Below the pieces are notes generated by a model. That model saw only the letters and a program-made list of their open reading frames with translations. It made no database searches and was not told where the DNA came from. From contig JALPMN010000643.1 in NCBI GenBank assembly GCA_024243835.1, positions 1 to 64,000 of the forward strand: DNA of 64,000 nt, written 5' to 3'. This DNA is from Enteropsectra breve. Its lineage: Eukaryota > Microsporidia. This document shows positions 38,398 to 48,070 of this stretch, piece by piece (position 1 is the stretch's first letter; every line of letters begins with the position of its first letter). A program made the position numbers and the translations under genes.

Positions 38398-38856
38398 ATG
38401 GAAGGGCTTAGTTTTATCTTCAGAAGAATGACGTTTAAAGATAGTGTGAATGCAACCAAAATGGAAAGACGCATATTTCCAGATAATCCTGTATTGATAT
38501 TCGATCTCATTTTGAATGCCAGTAGGGGGAATATCTGCTATGTATGTCTTGTGGAAGAGGAAATAGTTGGGGCGGTGCGGGTTGCCGATAAACCGGAGGA
38601 AAACTGCTATGAGGTCACTTCTCTTGCGGTTGCACAAAGCTATAGAAGAATGGGCATCGGGAAAGAGCTAATGGAAATAGCACTAAGGGCAATACGCCAT
38701 GCTGGGCAGAGAAACAAAGTAAGACTAGACGTACGAGCGAAAAACAGAGGTGCATTTAAACTTTATCGCTCTTTGGGATTTTGTGAAGTAATGCGTAAGA
38801 AGAATGTGTATTATTTTGGTGATGATGGCATTACAATGGAGAAGTTCCTACAATAG
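38398..38856 (+). CDS. GNAT acetyltransferase, Naa50/San-like
   Basis: 152 residues of a single GNAT domain. Motif A is clear: CYEVTSLAVAQSYRRMGIGK contains the acetyl-CoA-binding RRxGxG (Arg-Arg-Met-Gly-Ile-Gly). Motif B follows as VRLDVRAKNRGAFKLYRSLG. The N-terminal helix and loop with ERRIFPD and EEIVGAV match the Naa50/San type (compare the xxFPVxY and xxAVGAV blocks). Naa50 acetylates N-terminal Met-x proteins and can associate with NatA. Naa10 or RimI-type enzymes are possible alternatives. CCC lies 10 bases upstream of the ATG. Confidence 0.78.
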   Translation: MEGLSFIFRRMTFKDSVNATKMERRIFPDNPVLIFDLILNASRGNICYVCLVEEEIVGAVRVADKPEENCYEVTSLAVAQSYRRMGIGKELMEIALRAIRHAGQRNKVRLDVRAKNRGAFKLYRSLGFCEVMRKKNVYYFGDDGITMEKFLQ

Positions 38857-39749
38857 AGTATATTATGCTCTTAATGCAAGATTAAATTACTAAGGGAGTT
38901 GATCTGCGTATAAACAAAATGAAAACCGTGGCTATAAACACCGTCTTCAAATCCAATTATGTGTTTTATTTGGATGAGCTCAATATTTTTTGTAATCGAA
39001 CGCTCACTCAATAAACGAGTGCCTTGCGCTCTAGAATAAATATTAAGAAATTTTGATTTGAGTAAAAAATATGCGGTTTAAAACTATAAATGCGAGAGTT
39101 CTTGTTTTTATATCATAGAGCTTAGGTTCTATGTGCTACATTTAAAAAATACCGATGCAATACCGATGCCCTTGTCTTTTTAATGGAAATTACGCTTAGA
39201 CTCTTTTAAATAGTTCTCTAAACCTGTAAAAATTTGCAAATTAAATTTAATAGGCAATAAAGAAGCGCTGAAACTAATGCACAGTGCATCATAAATATCG
39301 GCATTTGTCGAATATCGCACATATTGCAAAATGACTTAGTTTATAACTTTTCTTGATCGTTTTCCTTAAATCAAAAATTAATTTAATTGATGTAAATTGT
39401 TAATTATATGAAGATTGTGTATGTTACAAAGCGATAATGTACGGCATGAGCCATCGGCGCGCACTTCTACAGATAAAAATATAAAAAAGGAGCAGAATAA
39501 ATTCTTAAATTTTTGCACTCCACTTTTAATTTAAAGTTCCATGGGTCTAAAAAATAAGTATTAGCAGGAAAACGCATGGGAAGTCGGCGGTTTCACTTCT
39601 TTAAAACTGGCAATTTCAGGTACTGGGCTGTATTTCACGCGCATAGGGATTCTACTTCATCAAAAATCATCCAACAATCATTTTTTTGATTAAATAGAAA
39701 ATTAATATAATTTTTTAAGTATTTCAACAGAAAAAAAAATTATACCCAA
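38857..39749. other. Long AT-rich spacer
   Basis: It contains a short direct repeat (ATACCGATGC twice near 39150-39170) and a slightly GC-richer patch near 39440-39470 and 39580-39650, but no coding segment. CCC lies 2 bases before the ATG at 39750. Confidence 0.45.
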
Positions 39750-40682
39750 ATGGTCTCGAACAATGTTTATCTTTCACAGTTCATTGGAAAACTCTACGGC
39801 ATCGTGAACGACCCGAGGTATCAAAACTACATACGCTGGGGACCGACAGGGAGCAGCTTCCTCATCGTAAATCCAGTTGAGTTTACACATCTGGTGCTTT
39901 CTGACAATTTTAAGCATACAAATATAAGCTCTTTTATTCGCCAGCTGAACAAGTACGACTTTCACAAGGTAAAAAGCACAGAATCAGCGAAGAAAAGGCG
40001 TGGATCAGGCATATGGGAGTTTGTGCACAAGAATTTCAAAAAAGACCGTTTGGACTTAATCAAACAGATTGTCAGGAAGAAAAGCACAGGAGACAAGAGC
40101 AGCGTAAGCAGAAACGAGAGGACCAAGGACTCGCAGGAATATGATCACATGTTTCACTCGTATGTTGTTCACACCATGTCAGGCATCTCGCGGTACTTTG
40201 AGCTCGTTGCTGAAGACATGCAGATCGTTAGAAAATTTTTAATTGAGCAGGCACGGACCAATCTTGAGCCGCGATTTAAGGTTTTGATCGCAGAAGATAA
40301 CTTTGCATGCGCACGATACGCAGCAGGGATTGTTCGACAGCACAACGCAGCATTTGTGTGCTCCATGTCCCTCAACGACTTCCACTACCAGTATCGAAAC
40401 TTCGCATTTGATATGGTTCTGCTCAGCGCTGCAATAACCACTATTGATGATATTATCAGGAGCATCAGGAGTGTAAACCCAAGAAAGATAATTGTGCTGA
40501 TGGCTGACAAACATATCACCAGAGATGATATAGAGAGGAGATTCCCGAGCATAAATCACGTGATCTACAAGCCCTACACGCACACAGCGCTGAAAACACT
40601 GCTTGACACATATCACCAGGAAGTACCGGCAGACAAAAAGCCTGTTGCCAAAAAATCCGCCTATAGCAATGTAACTCCATAA
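39750..40682 (+). CDS. Skn7-like regulator: HSF DNA-binding domain plus degenerate receiver
   Basis: 310 residues. Residues about 5-110 are an HSF-type DNA-binding domain with FIGKLYGIVNDPRYQNYIRW, the recognition-helix block NISSFIRQLNKYDFHKV and IWEFVHKNFKKDR. A coiled linker follows (about 135-170). Residues 176-300 read as a response-regulator receiver. KVLIAEDN carries the acidic pair, FDMVLLSAA is the strand that should end in the phosphoacceptor Asp, KIIVLMADKH is the switch strand, and VIYKPYT holds the conserved Lys274. The phosphoacceptor position is Ser226 (codon AGC), so phosphorelay control is not expected. HSF plus receiver in this order is the Skn7 architecture. Skn7 controls oxidative and osmotic stress genes in fungi. 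Two-component kinases are not known in microsporidia, which fits the loss. Confidence 0.8.
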   Translation: MVSNNVYLSQFIGKLYGIVNDPRYQNYIRWGPTGSSFLIVNPVEFTHLVLSDNFKHTNISSFIRQLNKYDFHKVKSTESAKKRRGSGIWEFVHKNFKKDRLDLIKQIVRKKSTGDKSSVSRNERTKDSQEYDHMFHSYVVHTMSGISRYFELVAEDMQIVRKFLIEQARTNLEPRFKVLIAEDNFACARYAAGIVRQHNAAFVCSMSLNDFHYQYRNFAFDMVLLSAAITTIDDIIRSIRSVNPRKIIVLMADKHITRDDIERRFPSINHVIYKPYTHTALKTLLDTYHQEVPADKKPVAKKSAYSNVTP

Positions 40683-41651
40683 GATGTAATTAAATATTAA
40701 ACAAAACTATAGTATTATCACCTGATATGACACATATCTCAAATGATTTTTGCATATTTTTAAAACAAGGAAATAATTACGAGTCTTCTTTCTATTTAAA
40801 TAGAAAACACTCGCTGTCAAATCTCATAATACATTATTCTTGAGGTGTACATAAAATAATAACTTTACTTTGTCTAAATAGTATGATTAGCTGGTGCAAT
40901 ACAGAATCTGTATTTTATCTTACTTTTTACCAATGCAATGCATACCATTGCTCCTTTCTTAAAATGATCCAAACTACCCCGTAAAGTGAAATATTTAATA
41001 ATGAAAGAAAGACATGATAGAAGAATATAAATATCTCACTGGGATGTTTTATTATATACCTGCTATTCATCTGATAACAGTTCGAAGATAGATATCTAAA
41101 TTATCTCACTGATCAGCAATAATTGATTTTGATCAAAAATCGAGGAGCATTCATTTTTATCAAAATACAGAAATAAAGAAATTGGTTTATGAATGTAAAT
41201 TTAGTGGGTGTATATCTTATTCGACTGCATACTATGTGAAGGCTTATATATTGAAATGCATTTTTCTGCTCATCAAAGAATGAAATATATTAAGAAGCTA
41301 TAAATTACATCAAAGTGTAAAACAAGTAACTACAAAATAAAACAATAATGTATCATACACATCCGAAATATATAACTTGTATTTCGCAAAAATCTTTTTC
41401 AGTGAGCTGCTAGGACCATAATGGTACATTTTAATCGTCTTTAAATTTAAGAATTTGCCTCAAAGGCTTAATCTCAGCCAGTCTTTGTTTAAATTCATAA
41501 TAGATAGATGACTCTTTCTGTAGCATGCTGAAAACATGAATGTTCCTCAATTTTTGATCGTTTTTACTGCACTCTGAAGAATTTGAAGGATTTTGGTTAT
41601 TTTAAATGATTTAAAAATTTTTTATCATATTTTTATACATGATTATTTTTA
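40683..41651. other. AT-rich spacer upstream of tRNA
   Basis: Stop-dense with no coding signal. Nothing was recognised before the tRNA gene. Confidence 0.5.
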
Positions 41652-41723
41652 TCCCTGTTTGTCCAGTGGCTAGGATATAAGACTCTCACTCTTAAGGCCC
41701 GGGTTCGATTCCCGGACGGGGAA
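41652..41723 (+). tRNA. tRNA-Glu (anticodon CUC)
   Basis: All arms pair. The acceptor stem is TCCCTGT (41652-41658) with ACGGGGA (41716-41722) plus discriminator A. The D stem is GTCC/GGAT, the anticodon stem TAAGA/TCTTA around loop CTCTCAC (anticodon 41685-41687), and the T stem CCGGG/CCCGG around TTCGATT. The anticodon CTC reads GAG (Glu). No intron and no encoded CCA. The T arm contains the Pol III B box (GGTTCGATTCC). Confidence 0.97.
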
Positions 41724-41729
41724 TTTTTT
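41724..41729 (+). terminator. Pol III terminator of tRNA-Glu
   Basis: A run of six T residues immediately follows the discriminator base. Confidence 0.85.
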
Positions 41730-42016
41730 CACTAAATAATGGGTAGTCCCAAATAGCCCAGAAATCTACACATTTACGTTGGTTTTTTCTTTCAATGCCT
41801 ATCAGTATGCAATTTATCTGTTTGTCGCTCTTGTAAACAGCCCTATATTACAATTTTATTGTATTTTTAGCCAAAATGTGCTTAAGTTATAATAAAGTGC
41901 ATTATAAACATAGAGGGCTCGACTCTAAATAAAGAAGAACTGGTATAATTTCTTCCGAATAAAAACATTTTTAACTACTATAGTAAAATAAAGAAATAAA
42001 TTTAGTGGGATGCAAT

Positions 42017-44239
42017 TTATTCCTCATGAACATCTAAATCTATATTTTTATAATTCATGCCTATTGTCATTTTAGCACCATTTACACCAATTGTGTCTTT
42101 CAGGACTGAGACATTTGCAAGCAAGTGGCTTCGCGCCTGCTGAAAGCTTTCTTCCTGTAGGCACAGATCCATATTGGACTTGAACAGCTCTAAGATTATT
42201 CTGGCGTTTAGAACAGTATTTCTGTCTACATTTTTCAGAACCAGTTTTAATATGAGGCTCACAGCCAGGGAATCAAGGATTTCTAGGTACTTGGATAGCT
42301 CTGTGAAGTCAACACCCTCTAAGAAGCAGTAGAATCGCTCATCCTCGTCTCCGCTTGCAGATGCCTCGCATTTCTCCAGAAAATCCAAAAATCTTTCATA
42401 GTCTGTGATACTTGCAACATTCTTATTAAGCAGTTCATAATCCTCCTCAGAGTCAGATAATGCCTCCAGAAACTCATACTCATCCATCGTATAAAGCGCC
42501 AGGGACGTTCCGCTCGATACAACTAAAAACTCATTGCCGAATTCGATCAGCTCAGGAGAGAACATTCTAAAGCGCCGCAGTTTGGACAGGCCGTTGTAGT
42601 AAACAATCTCTCCATCGCAGTACATAAAAAGACTCTCGTTCAAATATTCTAGATTTTTTGCATTTCCAATAAAAGATTTTCTACACTCCCCAAAGTCCAG
42701 GCCCCAGAGTTTTATTAGCTTGTCAGTTCCGCAGCTTGCGAGCATCTTTGAGTCGTGTGAAAAGGAAATGTGTCTGACCGGCAGCGAATGCCCATAGAGC
42801 GAGAACTTTTGGTTGAGAGAAGGATACTCATAGACATACGCCTTGTTGTCAAGACAGGAGACTGCAAAAAGAGATCCATCTGGAGAAAAGCGCGTGTACA
42901 CGATCAAATCATGTGTTGTGAGTGTTTCTACAAGATTAAACTCGCTATCACGGAACTGAACAACATTACTCAGTGAAACTGCCAGAGTGTTTGCAAATGC
43001 GGATAAATGTATTATTTTATCATATTCTTCAGTTATCTTAATTTCCTTTATTTTTTCATAGAAATTCATATTAAGAAGTATAACCTTATTTTCTTCTGCA
43101 ACAACAATATAGTTTTGGAAGACTACAAATCCTGTTGCATTCACAAACTCTATTTGTGCAACTGGCTCGATGCTGTGGCTGTTGTACTCCGAAATTTTAA
43201 ATTCTGCTTCATTGTTATGAGATGCTGTCTGGTCCTGTCTTGCTGCGTCAGAAAACTTGTTTTCGCTGAATACTTTCCATACGAGAAGCTTTTCACTCGA
43301 AAGAGAAAAGACCGTGTCATCTACAATTGCAATCGACTTTATGTCTCCAGAATGAGAAATAAAATTCATTTTCTGGTCCTCGATCTCAATTTTATTTAAC
43401 TTGGACAAAAATATCAGCTTTTCGCCACAAAGATCAATTCTAGTGTAGTTGTTGCTACTTGGCAGTTGCCTGCTGAGAACCAACCCAAATGTGCTCTCCT
43501 TTGTTATTGAATAAATGTATGTTTTTTTAGGCAGCTGAACTACCACTTTGTCGTCTCTTTTGAGAATGTTTCTAATATTTTTATATCTTGTAAACTCAAT
43601 TCTGTCTCTAGTCTGAATGTTTAGAATGAAAATGGTGCCGCTTTTAAGGCCAACAAGGGCCTCACCGCCATGCATTACGATTCCAGCAATCGGAGAGTCC
43701 AAAACAATCGCATCTTGCAGCGCTTCCCTGCTAATGTCCCAAATTCTCAGAGAGTTGTCCAGACAGGCGGCAATAACATGGCGGTCTGAACAGGATATTC
43801 TGGTAATGGATGCGTTAGAGGCCTCGAAAGTGTGTTTTATAGCGCTGAGGACTAAATCATAGTAAATAAGCGACCCGTCAGAAGATGCTGAAATAAAGCC
43901 ATCATGCGCATGCTCGATGGCTACCACTCTTCTAGCATGTATTTTAATCTTGTTGCTGGTTATGTTTTCGTTGGTGTAGATTTTAATAATTTCAATACCA
44001 CCGTTTTCATATCCAATTATAACTGTGTCTTCCAAGACCAGAAAAGAGGAAATAGCAGCATACACACTGCCATATGATTTTTCCAGCTCCATTGTTGCGG
44101 TATTCCACATATTAAGTTTGTTGTTTAGTGATATCCATGTGTGCCCTTTTATCTGTCTGAAATGACTGCTTTTGTTGCATATCTGTCCGTTGGATGCCGC
44201 AAACGTAAAATCTGGAATAAACCCGTCCTCGAGCTTCAT
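42017..44239 (-). CDS. UTP12: Utp12/Dip2 (WDR3), U3 snoRNP WD40 protein
   Basis: 740 residues with two WD40 propellers and a C-terminal helical Utp12 domain. The early part has VIIGYENGGIEIIKI and FISASSDGSLIYYDL. The late propeller carries the hallmark FSLYGHSLPVRHISFSHDSK, then LASCGTDKLIKLWGLDFGEC, which closely matches WDR3/Dip2 (LSLYGHKLPV..., IKIWGLDFGDCH). The last ~150 residues (LSKYLEILDSLAVSLILKLV onward) form the Utp12 domain that dimerises UTP-B subunits. It acts in the 90S pre-ribosome for 18S processing. It is about 200 residues shorter than the yeast protein, mainly from loop loss. Confidence 0.9.
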   Translation of the reverse strand: MKLEDGFIPDFTFAASNGQICNKSSHFRQIKGHTWISLNNKLNMWNTATMELEKSYGSVYAAISSFLVLEDTVIIGYENGGIEIIKIYTNENITSNKIKIHARRVVAIEHAHDGFISASSDGSLIYYDLVLSAIKHTFEASNASITRISCSDRHVIAACLDNSLRIWDISREALQDAIVLDSPIAGIVMHGGEALVGLKSGTIFILNIQTRDRIEFTRYKNIRNILKRDDKVVVQLPKKTYIYSITKESTFGLVLSRQLPSSNNYTRIDLCGEKLIFLSKLNKIEIEDQKMNFISHSGDIKSIAIVDDTVFSLSSEKLLVWKVFSENKFSDAARQDQTASHNNEAEFKISEYNSHSIEPVAQIEFVNATGFVVFQNYIVVAEENKVILLNMNFYEKIKEIKITEEYDKIIHLSAFANTLAVSLSNVVQFRDSEFNLVETLTTHDLIVYTRFSPDGSLFAVSCLDNKAYVYEYPSLNQKFSLYGHSLPVRHISFSHDSKMLASCGTDKLIKLWGLDFGECRKSFIGNAKNLEYLNESLFMYCDGEIVYYNGLSKLRRFRMFSPELIEFGNEFLVVSSGTSLALYTMDEYEFLEALSDSEEDYELLNKNVASITDYERFLDFLEKCEASASGDEDERFYCFLEGVDFTELSKYLEILDSLAVSLILKLVLKNVDRNTVLNARIILELFKSNMDLCLQEESFQQARSHLLANVSVLKDTIGVNGAKMTIGMNYKNIDLDVHEE

Positions 44240-44735
44240 TGACGGTGCAGATAAAATTTTCTTAAATATTTTATTTCTTCCATAAAGAAGAGATCGATAC
44301 GAAATTCGGAAATAAAAATTATTTGTTTGAACGCAGTGTCTTTAATGTGTCTCCGCCATGGCTTTTCGAAGCTTAATTGTGGATGCATTCACGTCTCAAG
44401 ATTTAGCACATCCCAATAGAACCATACAAATGAGTAGCATCATCTTTGAATGCATTGTTATGTTTTGATTCATACAGTTTAGCGGTTTCATTTAGCCCTT
44501 ACGTTTGCTTTTGTAGAACGCTATGCTCCTAAAATACTTGATAGATAAATCATGAAATAAAATTTAGGTACTTTGGTTTCGAGTCCTTTTGCAATTTGCA
44601 CATTTCGATAAATAAAAGTCCTAAAACCTCTGGTTACCAGTGAATTTTTTTTCCAATGCAACCTTCAGATTTAAAGCAGATAAAACAATACAAATTTTAG
44701 GGGCATTTGTAAAATGTATAAACACGAAGCAAAAT
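44240..44735. other. AT-rich spacer
   Basis: It lies upstream of UTP12 (minus) and downstream of the MADS-box gene. An AAATTTT box lies near 44255-44262. Nothing else was recognised. Confidence 0.5.
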
Positions 44736-45263
44736 TTATTCGTTAAAAAATAAGTCATCATCGTCATAATAGTAAGATGGCCTTTTGCCATACATATCAC
44801 CCCTTTTGGGCTTTGGATTTGCTTTGAGACAATTGTGGATGAATTCTTCCTTCCGATAAAGCAGAGGCTTGAGTTTGTCTGTTGAATAGGTAAAAATATG
44901 GCCACACTCACTCGCTACAACAACAAGAATTTGTGCGCCTGTTAAGATGCTGAGCTCATGTGCTTTTTTCATAAGCCCTCGTTTTCTCTTGCTGAATGTA
45001 ACGCTGCGCTTGGTCTTGGGCACAATGTACTCCATTGTTGTTTTGCGGCTCGATGGCCCTGTCTTCACCGCTGCAGGCGTACTGTGCTGAGTATAATACT
45101 CCTCTTGCGGGTGATTGATCAGAAGGCGGTTGGTAGCATATGGATCGGTAGCATCCGCCGTTGGTGCCTCAGAGTTAATTTTGTTGGTTGCATGCACTGC
45201 ATCGTCGTAGTTGGTAAATACCCCACTCTCCGAGCTTGAGTCGCTATTGTGTTTTATACTCAT
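44736..45263 (-). CDS. MADS-box transcription factor, Mcm1/SRF type
   Basis: 175 residues. Residues 72-135 are an SRF-type MADS box: SRKTTMEYIVPKTKRSVTFS, then KRKRGLMKKAHELSILTGAQ and ILVVVASECGHIFTYSTDKL. This compares well with Mcm1 (RRKIEIKFIENKTRRHVTFSKR...). The N-terminal 70 residues are polar and low-complexity. A short basic/acidic tail ending in Tyr and Asp runs follows. Mcm1-type factors bind CArG boxes and act with partners in cell-cycle and differentiation control. CCC lies about 5 bases before the ATG. Confidence 0.92.
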   Translation of the reverse strand: MSIKHNSDSSSESGVFTNYDDAVHATNKINSEAPTADATDPYATNRLLINHPQEEYYTQHSTPAAVKTGPSSRKTTMEYIVPKTKRSVTFSKRKRGLMKKAHELSILTGAQILVVVASECGHIFTYSTDKLKPLLYRKEEFIHNCLKANPKPKRGDMYGKRPSYYYDDDDLFFNE

Positions 45264-46099
45264 TCTTGGGATATACTTTTCGTTACGAATTTATTTTTAA
45301 TTTTTAAATAAATGATCTGTGGTAAAATAGGACTAATGTACCTAAAAATACAACGAATCAACAAGCTCCTATTTCCACCTGGCCAATGATATTTTTACAG
45401 AATAAGATGCCTATTCTCATGCTTTTTCTGGCACTATTCCTTTTATTTTGTGTTTTTTCTTCTTATTGCGAAAAAGATACTCGATTTAGTATACTGCAAA
45501 TTACCACAAAAAAATAAACATTAGTGATGAAAATGAACAAAACTGGCACAGAAAGCACAAACAAATTTATGAATAAATGCACTATCAATTAAAGTACTTA
45601 AATTACAATACAAAGTTGTATGCACGCTGTAATATAAACGTTTAATTTTTTGATCAAACTCTAATCATTTTTGCTTTCTAAAATGATCACCGGCCATCAT
45701 AGACGTGTTTTAAAAAATACATTATATCCCGGCAGACAAAGGGAAAGGTTATAGAGTACCTGATGCACTTTGAAATTTTAGATCTGGCAGAAGCCCACCA
45801 TGTACTTTTTACTTAACACATAAGCTTTTAATTCATTCTTAATATAAGCGCTAAGATACACTTCTTATGTAGGTCTTACTACCTAATTAATCATTTATTT
45901 CTCAAGTCTTCTAAGTTTAAGAACAGGCAGTTTATTCTTCACTTTTTAAAACCAAAATCACTCTTAAGGTTTTGCATGTCAACATTTGAAAACAGAAACC
46001 TGAGATTCTGAATATTTTGTATTATACATTTAAGGTAAGCAGAACACTAAAAACGAGTTTTTAAGAAGAAATAAAATATACACAAATAGCAATATGAAT
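45264..46099. other. AT-rich spacer
   Basis: No ORF, repeat or RNA fold was recognised. Confidence 0.5.
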
Positions 46100-47680
46100 T
46101 TATTCTAAGTGTAGGTTGGGCAACATCTTTTTTATCTCTTTCATGTTTTTCCTGTTGTTAACGCATTCAGAATGCTGGTTATATTCTTTTTCTAGCATTT
46201 CGGATAGATTTGTAAGCTGCAGTATCTGAAGCTGCTTGGCTATTTTTTTCACATTCGCTTTTCTTATGATCTTTGCCTGGACAAGAACAGAAATTAACCT
46301 TTTCTTGTTACTTTCAGAATAGGGCTGCTGTAGAAGCGCGACTATTTTTGCTTTCCCGAAAAATCTATATTTGACTGAGCTGCAAAAGAGCAAGAGAAAC
46401 TCTAGCTCACTGCTCTGAACCACTAAGTCATACAGAATTTCAACTTCTGTCGTATGGGTCTGTCTTAGGAACATTTTGCAGGCATTTTTTAGCTTAGTGA
46501 CTGAGAAGAACGGGATTTTATCCATCTCAGTCCAAAATTGCAGGATGTTTTCTGCAGTTGTATTTTTTATTTGGCAAAGATGCACAAGGCCGTTTATCAG
46601 CTCTATTTTGCGCTTATAACTGGATTCTTCCTTAAATAGGCAAGATAGGCTTTTATAATACAGATCGAAAATGTCCTCAGCTTCAAGTGTTTTATCCTCA
46701 AAGAAAGCGGCCAAGTATTTATTTATACCTTCCTCTTCCTTATTTAGAAGAAGCATAGTATCAATCAAAAATACGATAGTATCATTATCCAAGGCTCCAT
46801 TCATTTTGAAGAAATCAATATAGCTTTTCAAGAAAAAATTAATGGAAAAAGGTACTTTTGCTTTGATTCTATTTATGTATTCCGCCGTAAACGAAGGGCT
46901 AAATATTGACCCGCTTAGTACAGAAACTACAAATCTCTCAATACCGTATCGTTTTTTGCTGGTGAATTTGCGTTCTTTAAGCATGTCGTCTGTCAGCAAA
47001 AAGGAATTGTCTTCTCGACATTTCTTAAACAACATTTGCCTAAGTGCTAAAATCTTTTCTTTATGAGCACTAGTGTACTCAATGCCTTCTGCAAAATGGG
47101 CCATGTAACAGGCAATGCCTAGATCCTCAATAGTAAAAATGTCCTTTAACTTAATTTCTTCCAAACTTAAGGTTTCAAATAAGCATCTGCAATTGAACAT
47201 CAGGGAATAGTTGGCATAGCTAGATGTCACTGGCTTATATAGTCCATGCTTCATAGATTTCTTGTTTAAGGCATACTTTATTTTTCTCATACACTTCTTT
47301 ATTCTATTGTACTCGCTATGCAGAAACTTGGTTTTAAAGTCTTTAAAATATTTCCGGGCCTCTTTCGGCATAGACATCCTTAGGAAGACATTCTCAATGT
47401 TGTTTATATTATTTTTACAGAGCTTAATGATCTCATCATTAGTCTCGGCATCCATCTCCCCATTTTTACTATAAAGTAAAACGGCTCGTGAGACTGCTGC
47501 TAATATGCTATCCACCAGTATGTCACTGTTGCCGCTAAGGCATTTCAAGTTCAAATCTCCGCAGAACTGGTTTAACACACATTTTAAATGATACTGGTGC
47601 GGCTTGGACTCTTCGCTGCACTGAATAAAGAATTCTTTTGTGCTTTGCTCTTTCTTCAGACAAATTCCACACGCTTCCAT
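46100..47680 (-). CDS. Protein with N-terminal RING-like Cys/His cluster and helical body (526 aa)
   Basis: The ATG at 47680 is used (the longer frame begins with TTG at 47713). The first ~45 residues hold a RING/PHD-like cluster, CGIC then FIQC then YHLKC then CGDLNLKC (C-x2-C-x13-C-x9-H-x2-C-x5-C-x6-C), so zinc binding is likely. The other ~480 residues are almost all helical with repeated leucine/lysine patterns and no membrane spans, like an alpha-solenoid. E3 ubiquitin ligase or vesicle-tethering roles are possible. No family can be named. The secreted protein at 59942 has a similar C-x2-C...H-x2-C cluster followed by a helical body. Confidence 0.65.
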   Translation of the reverse strand: MEACGICLKKEQSTKEFFIQCSEESKPHQYHLKCVLNQFCGDLNLKCLSGNSDILVDSILAAVSRAVLLYSKNGEMDAETNDEIIKLCKNNINNIENVFLRMSMPKEARKYFKDFKTKFLHSEYNRIKKCMRKIKYALNKKSMKHGLYKPVTSSYANYSLMFNCRCLFETLSLEEIKLKDIFTIEDLGIACYMAHFAEGIEYTSAHKEKILALRQMLFKKCREDNSFLLTDDMLKERKFTSKKRYGIERFVVSVLSGSIFSPSFTAEYINRIKAKVPFSINFFLKSYIDFFKMNGALDNDTIVFLIDTMLLLNKEEEGINKYLAAFFEDKTLEAEDIFDLYYKSLSCLFKEESSYKRKIELINGLVHLCQIKNTTAENILQFWTEMDKIPFFSVTKLKNACKMFLRQTHTTEVEILYDLVVQSSELEFLLLFCSSVKYRFFGKAKIVALLQQPYSESNKKRLISVLVQAKIIRKANVKKIAKQLQILQLTNLSEMLEKEYNQHSECVNNRKNMKEIKKMLPNLHLE

Positions 47681-48070
47681 GCTTCCCAAATATCCTTTTC
47701 TTAAATCGGACAAATATCCAATTATAATTCATTTAAAATACCTTTTTGTAAAATAATTCGTTGATAATGGCTTTTTATCCCTTATAAATAACTTGTTATC
47801 CATTTAAAATAGCTTGATTCAACTAGAGTGAGGAGATATGTGTAAAATCGCTTTTCCTTTTTACATAACTTGATAATTGATCATTAAAATAAAATATAGA
47901 GTCTCGAAATTATTCAAAAAATAAAAAACACCTTCTCACAGGCTCAATTCCAAATAATAAGGCATTTCGAAGATACCCATGTGCTTTGTGGCCACTATTA
48001 AATGATTTGCCCATAGCATTCGCTTGCGTATTTTATTACAACAAATATTTTTAAAAACATACCCATAAGG
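47681..48070. other. Divergent intergenic region
   Basis: It lies between the RING-like gene (minus) and the KIX-domain gene (plus). CCC lies 7 bases before the ATG at 48071. Nothing else was recognised. Confidence 0.5.

Noticed and set aside
43007..43399. 130-codon plus-strand ORF rich in Phe, Tyr and Ile
   Set aside because: It is antisense to UTP12, whose WD40 signature is unambiguous.
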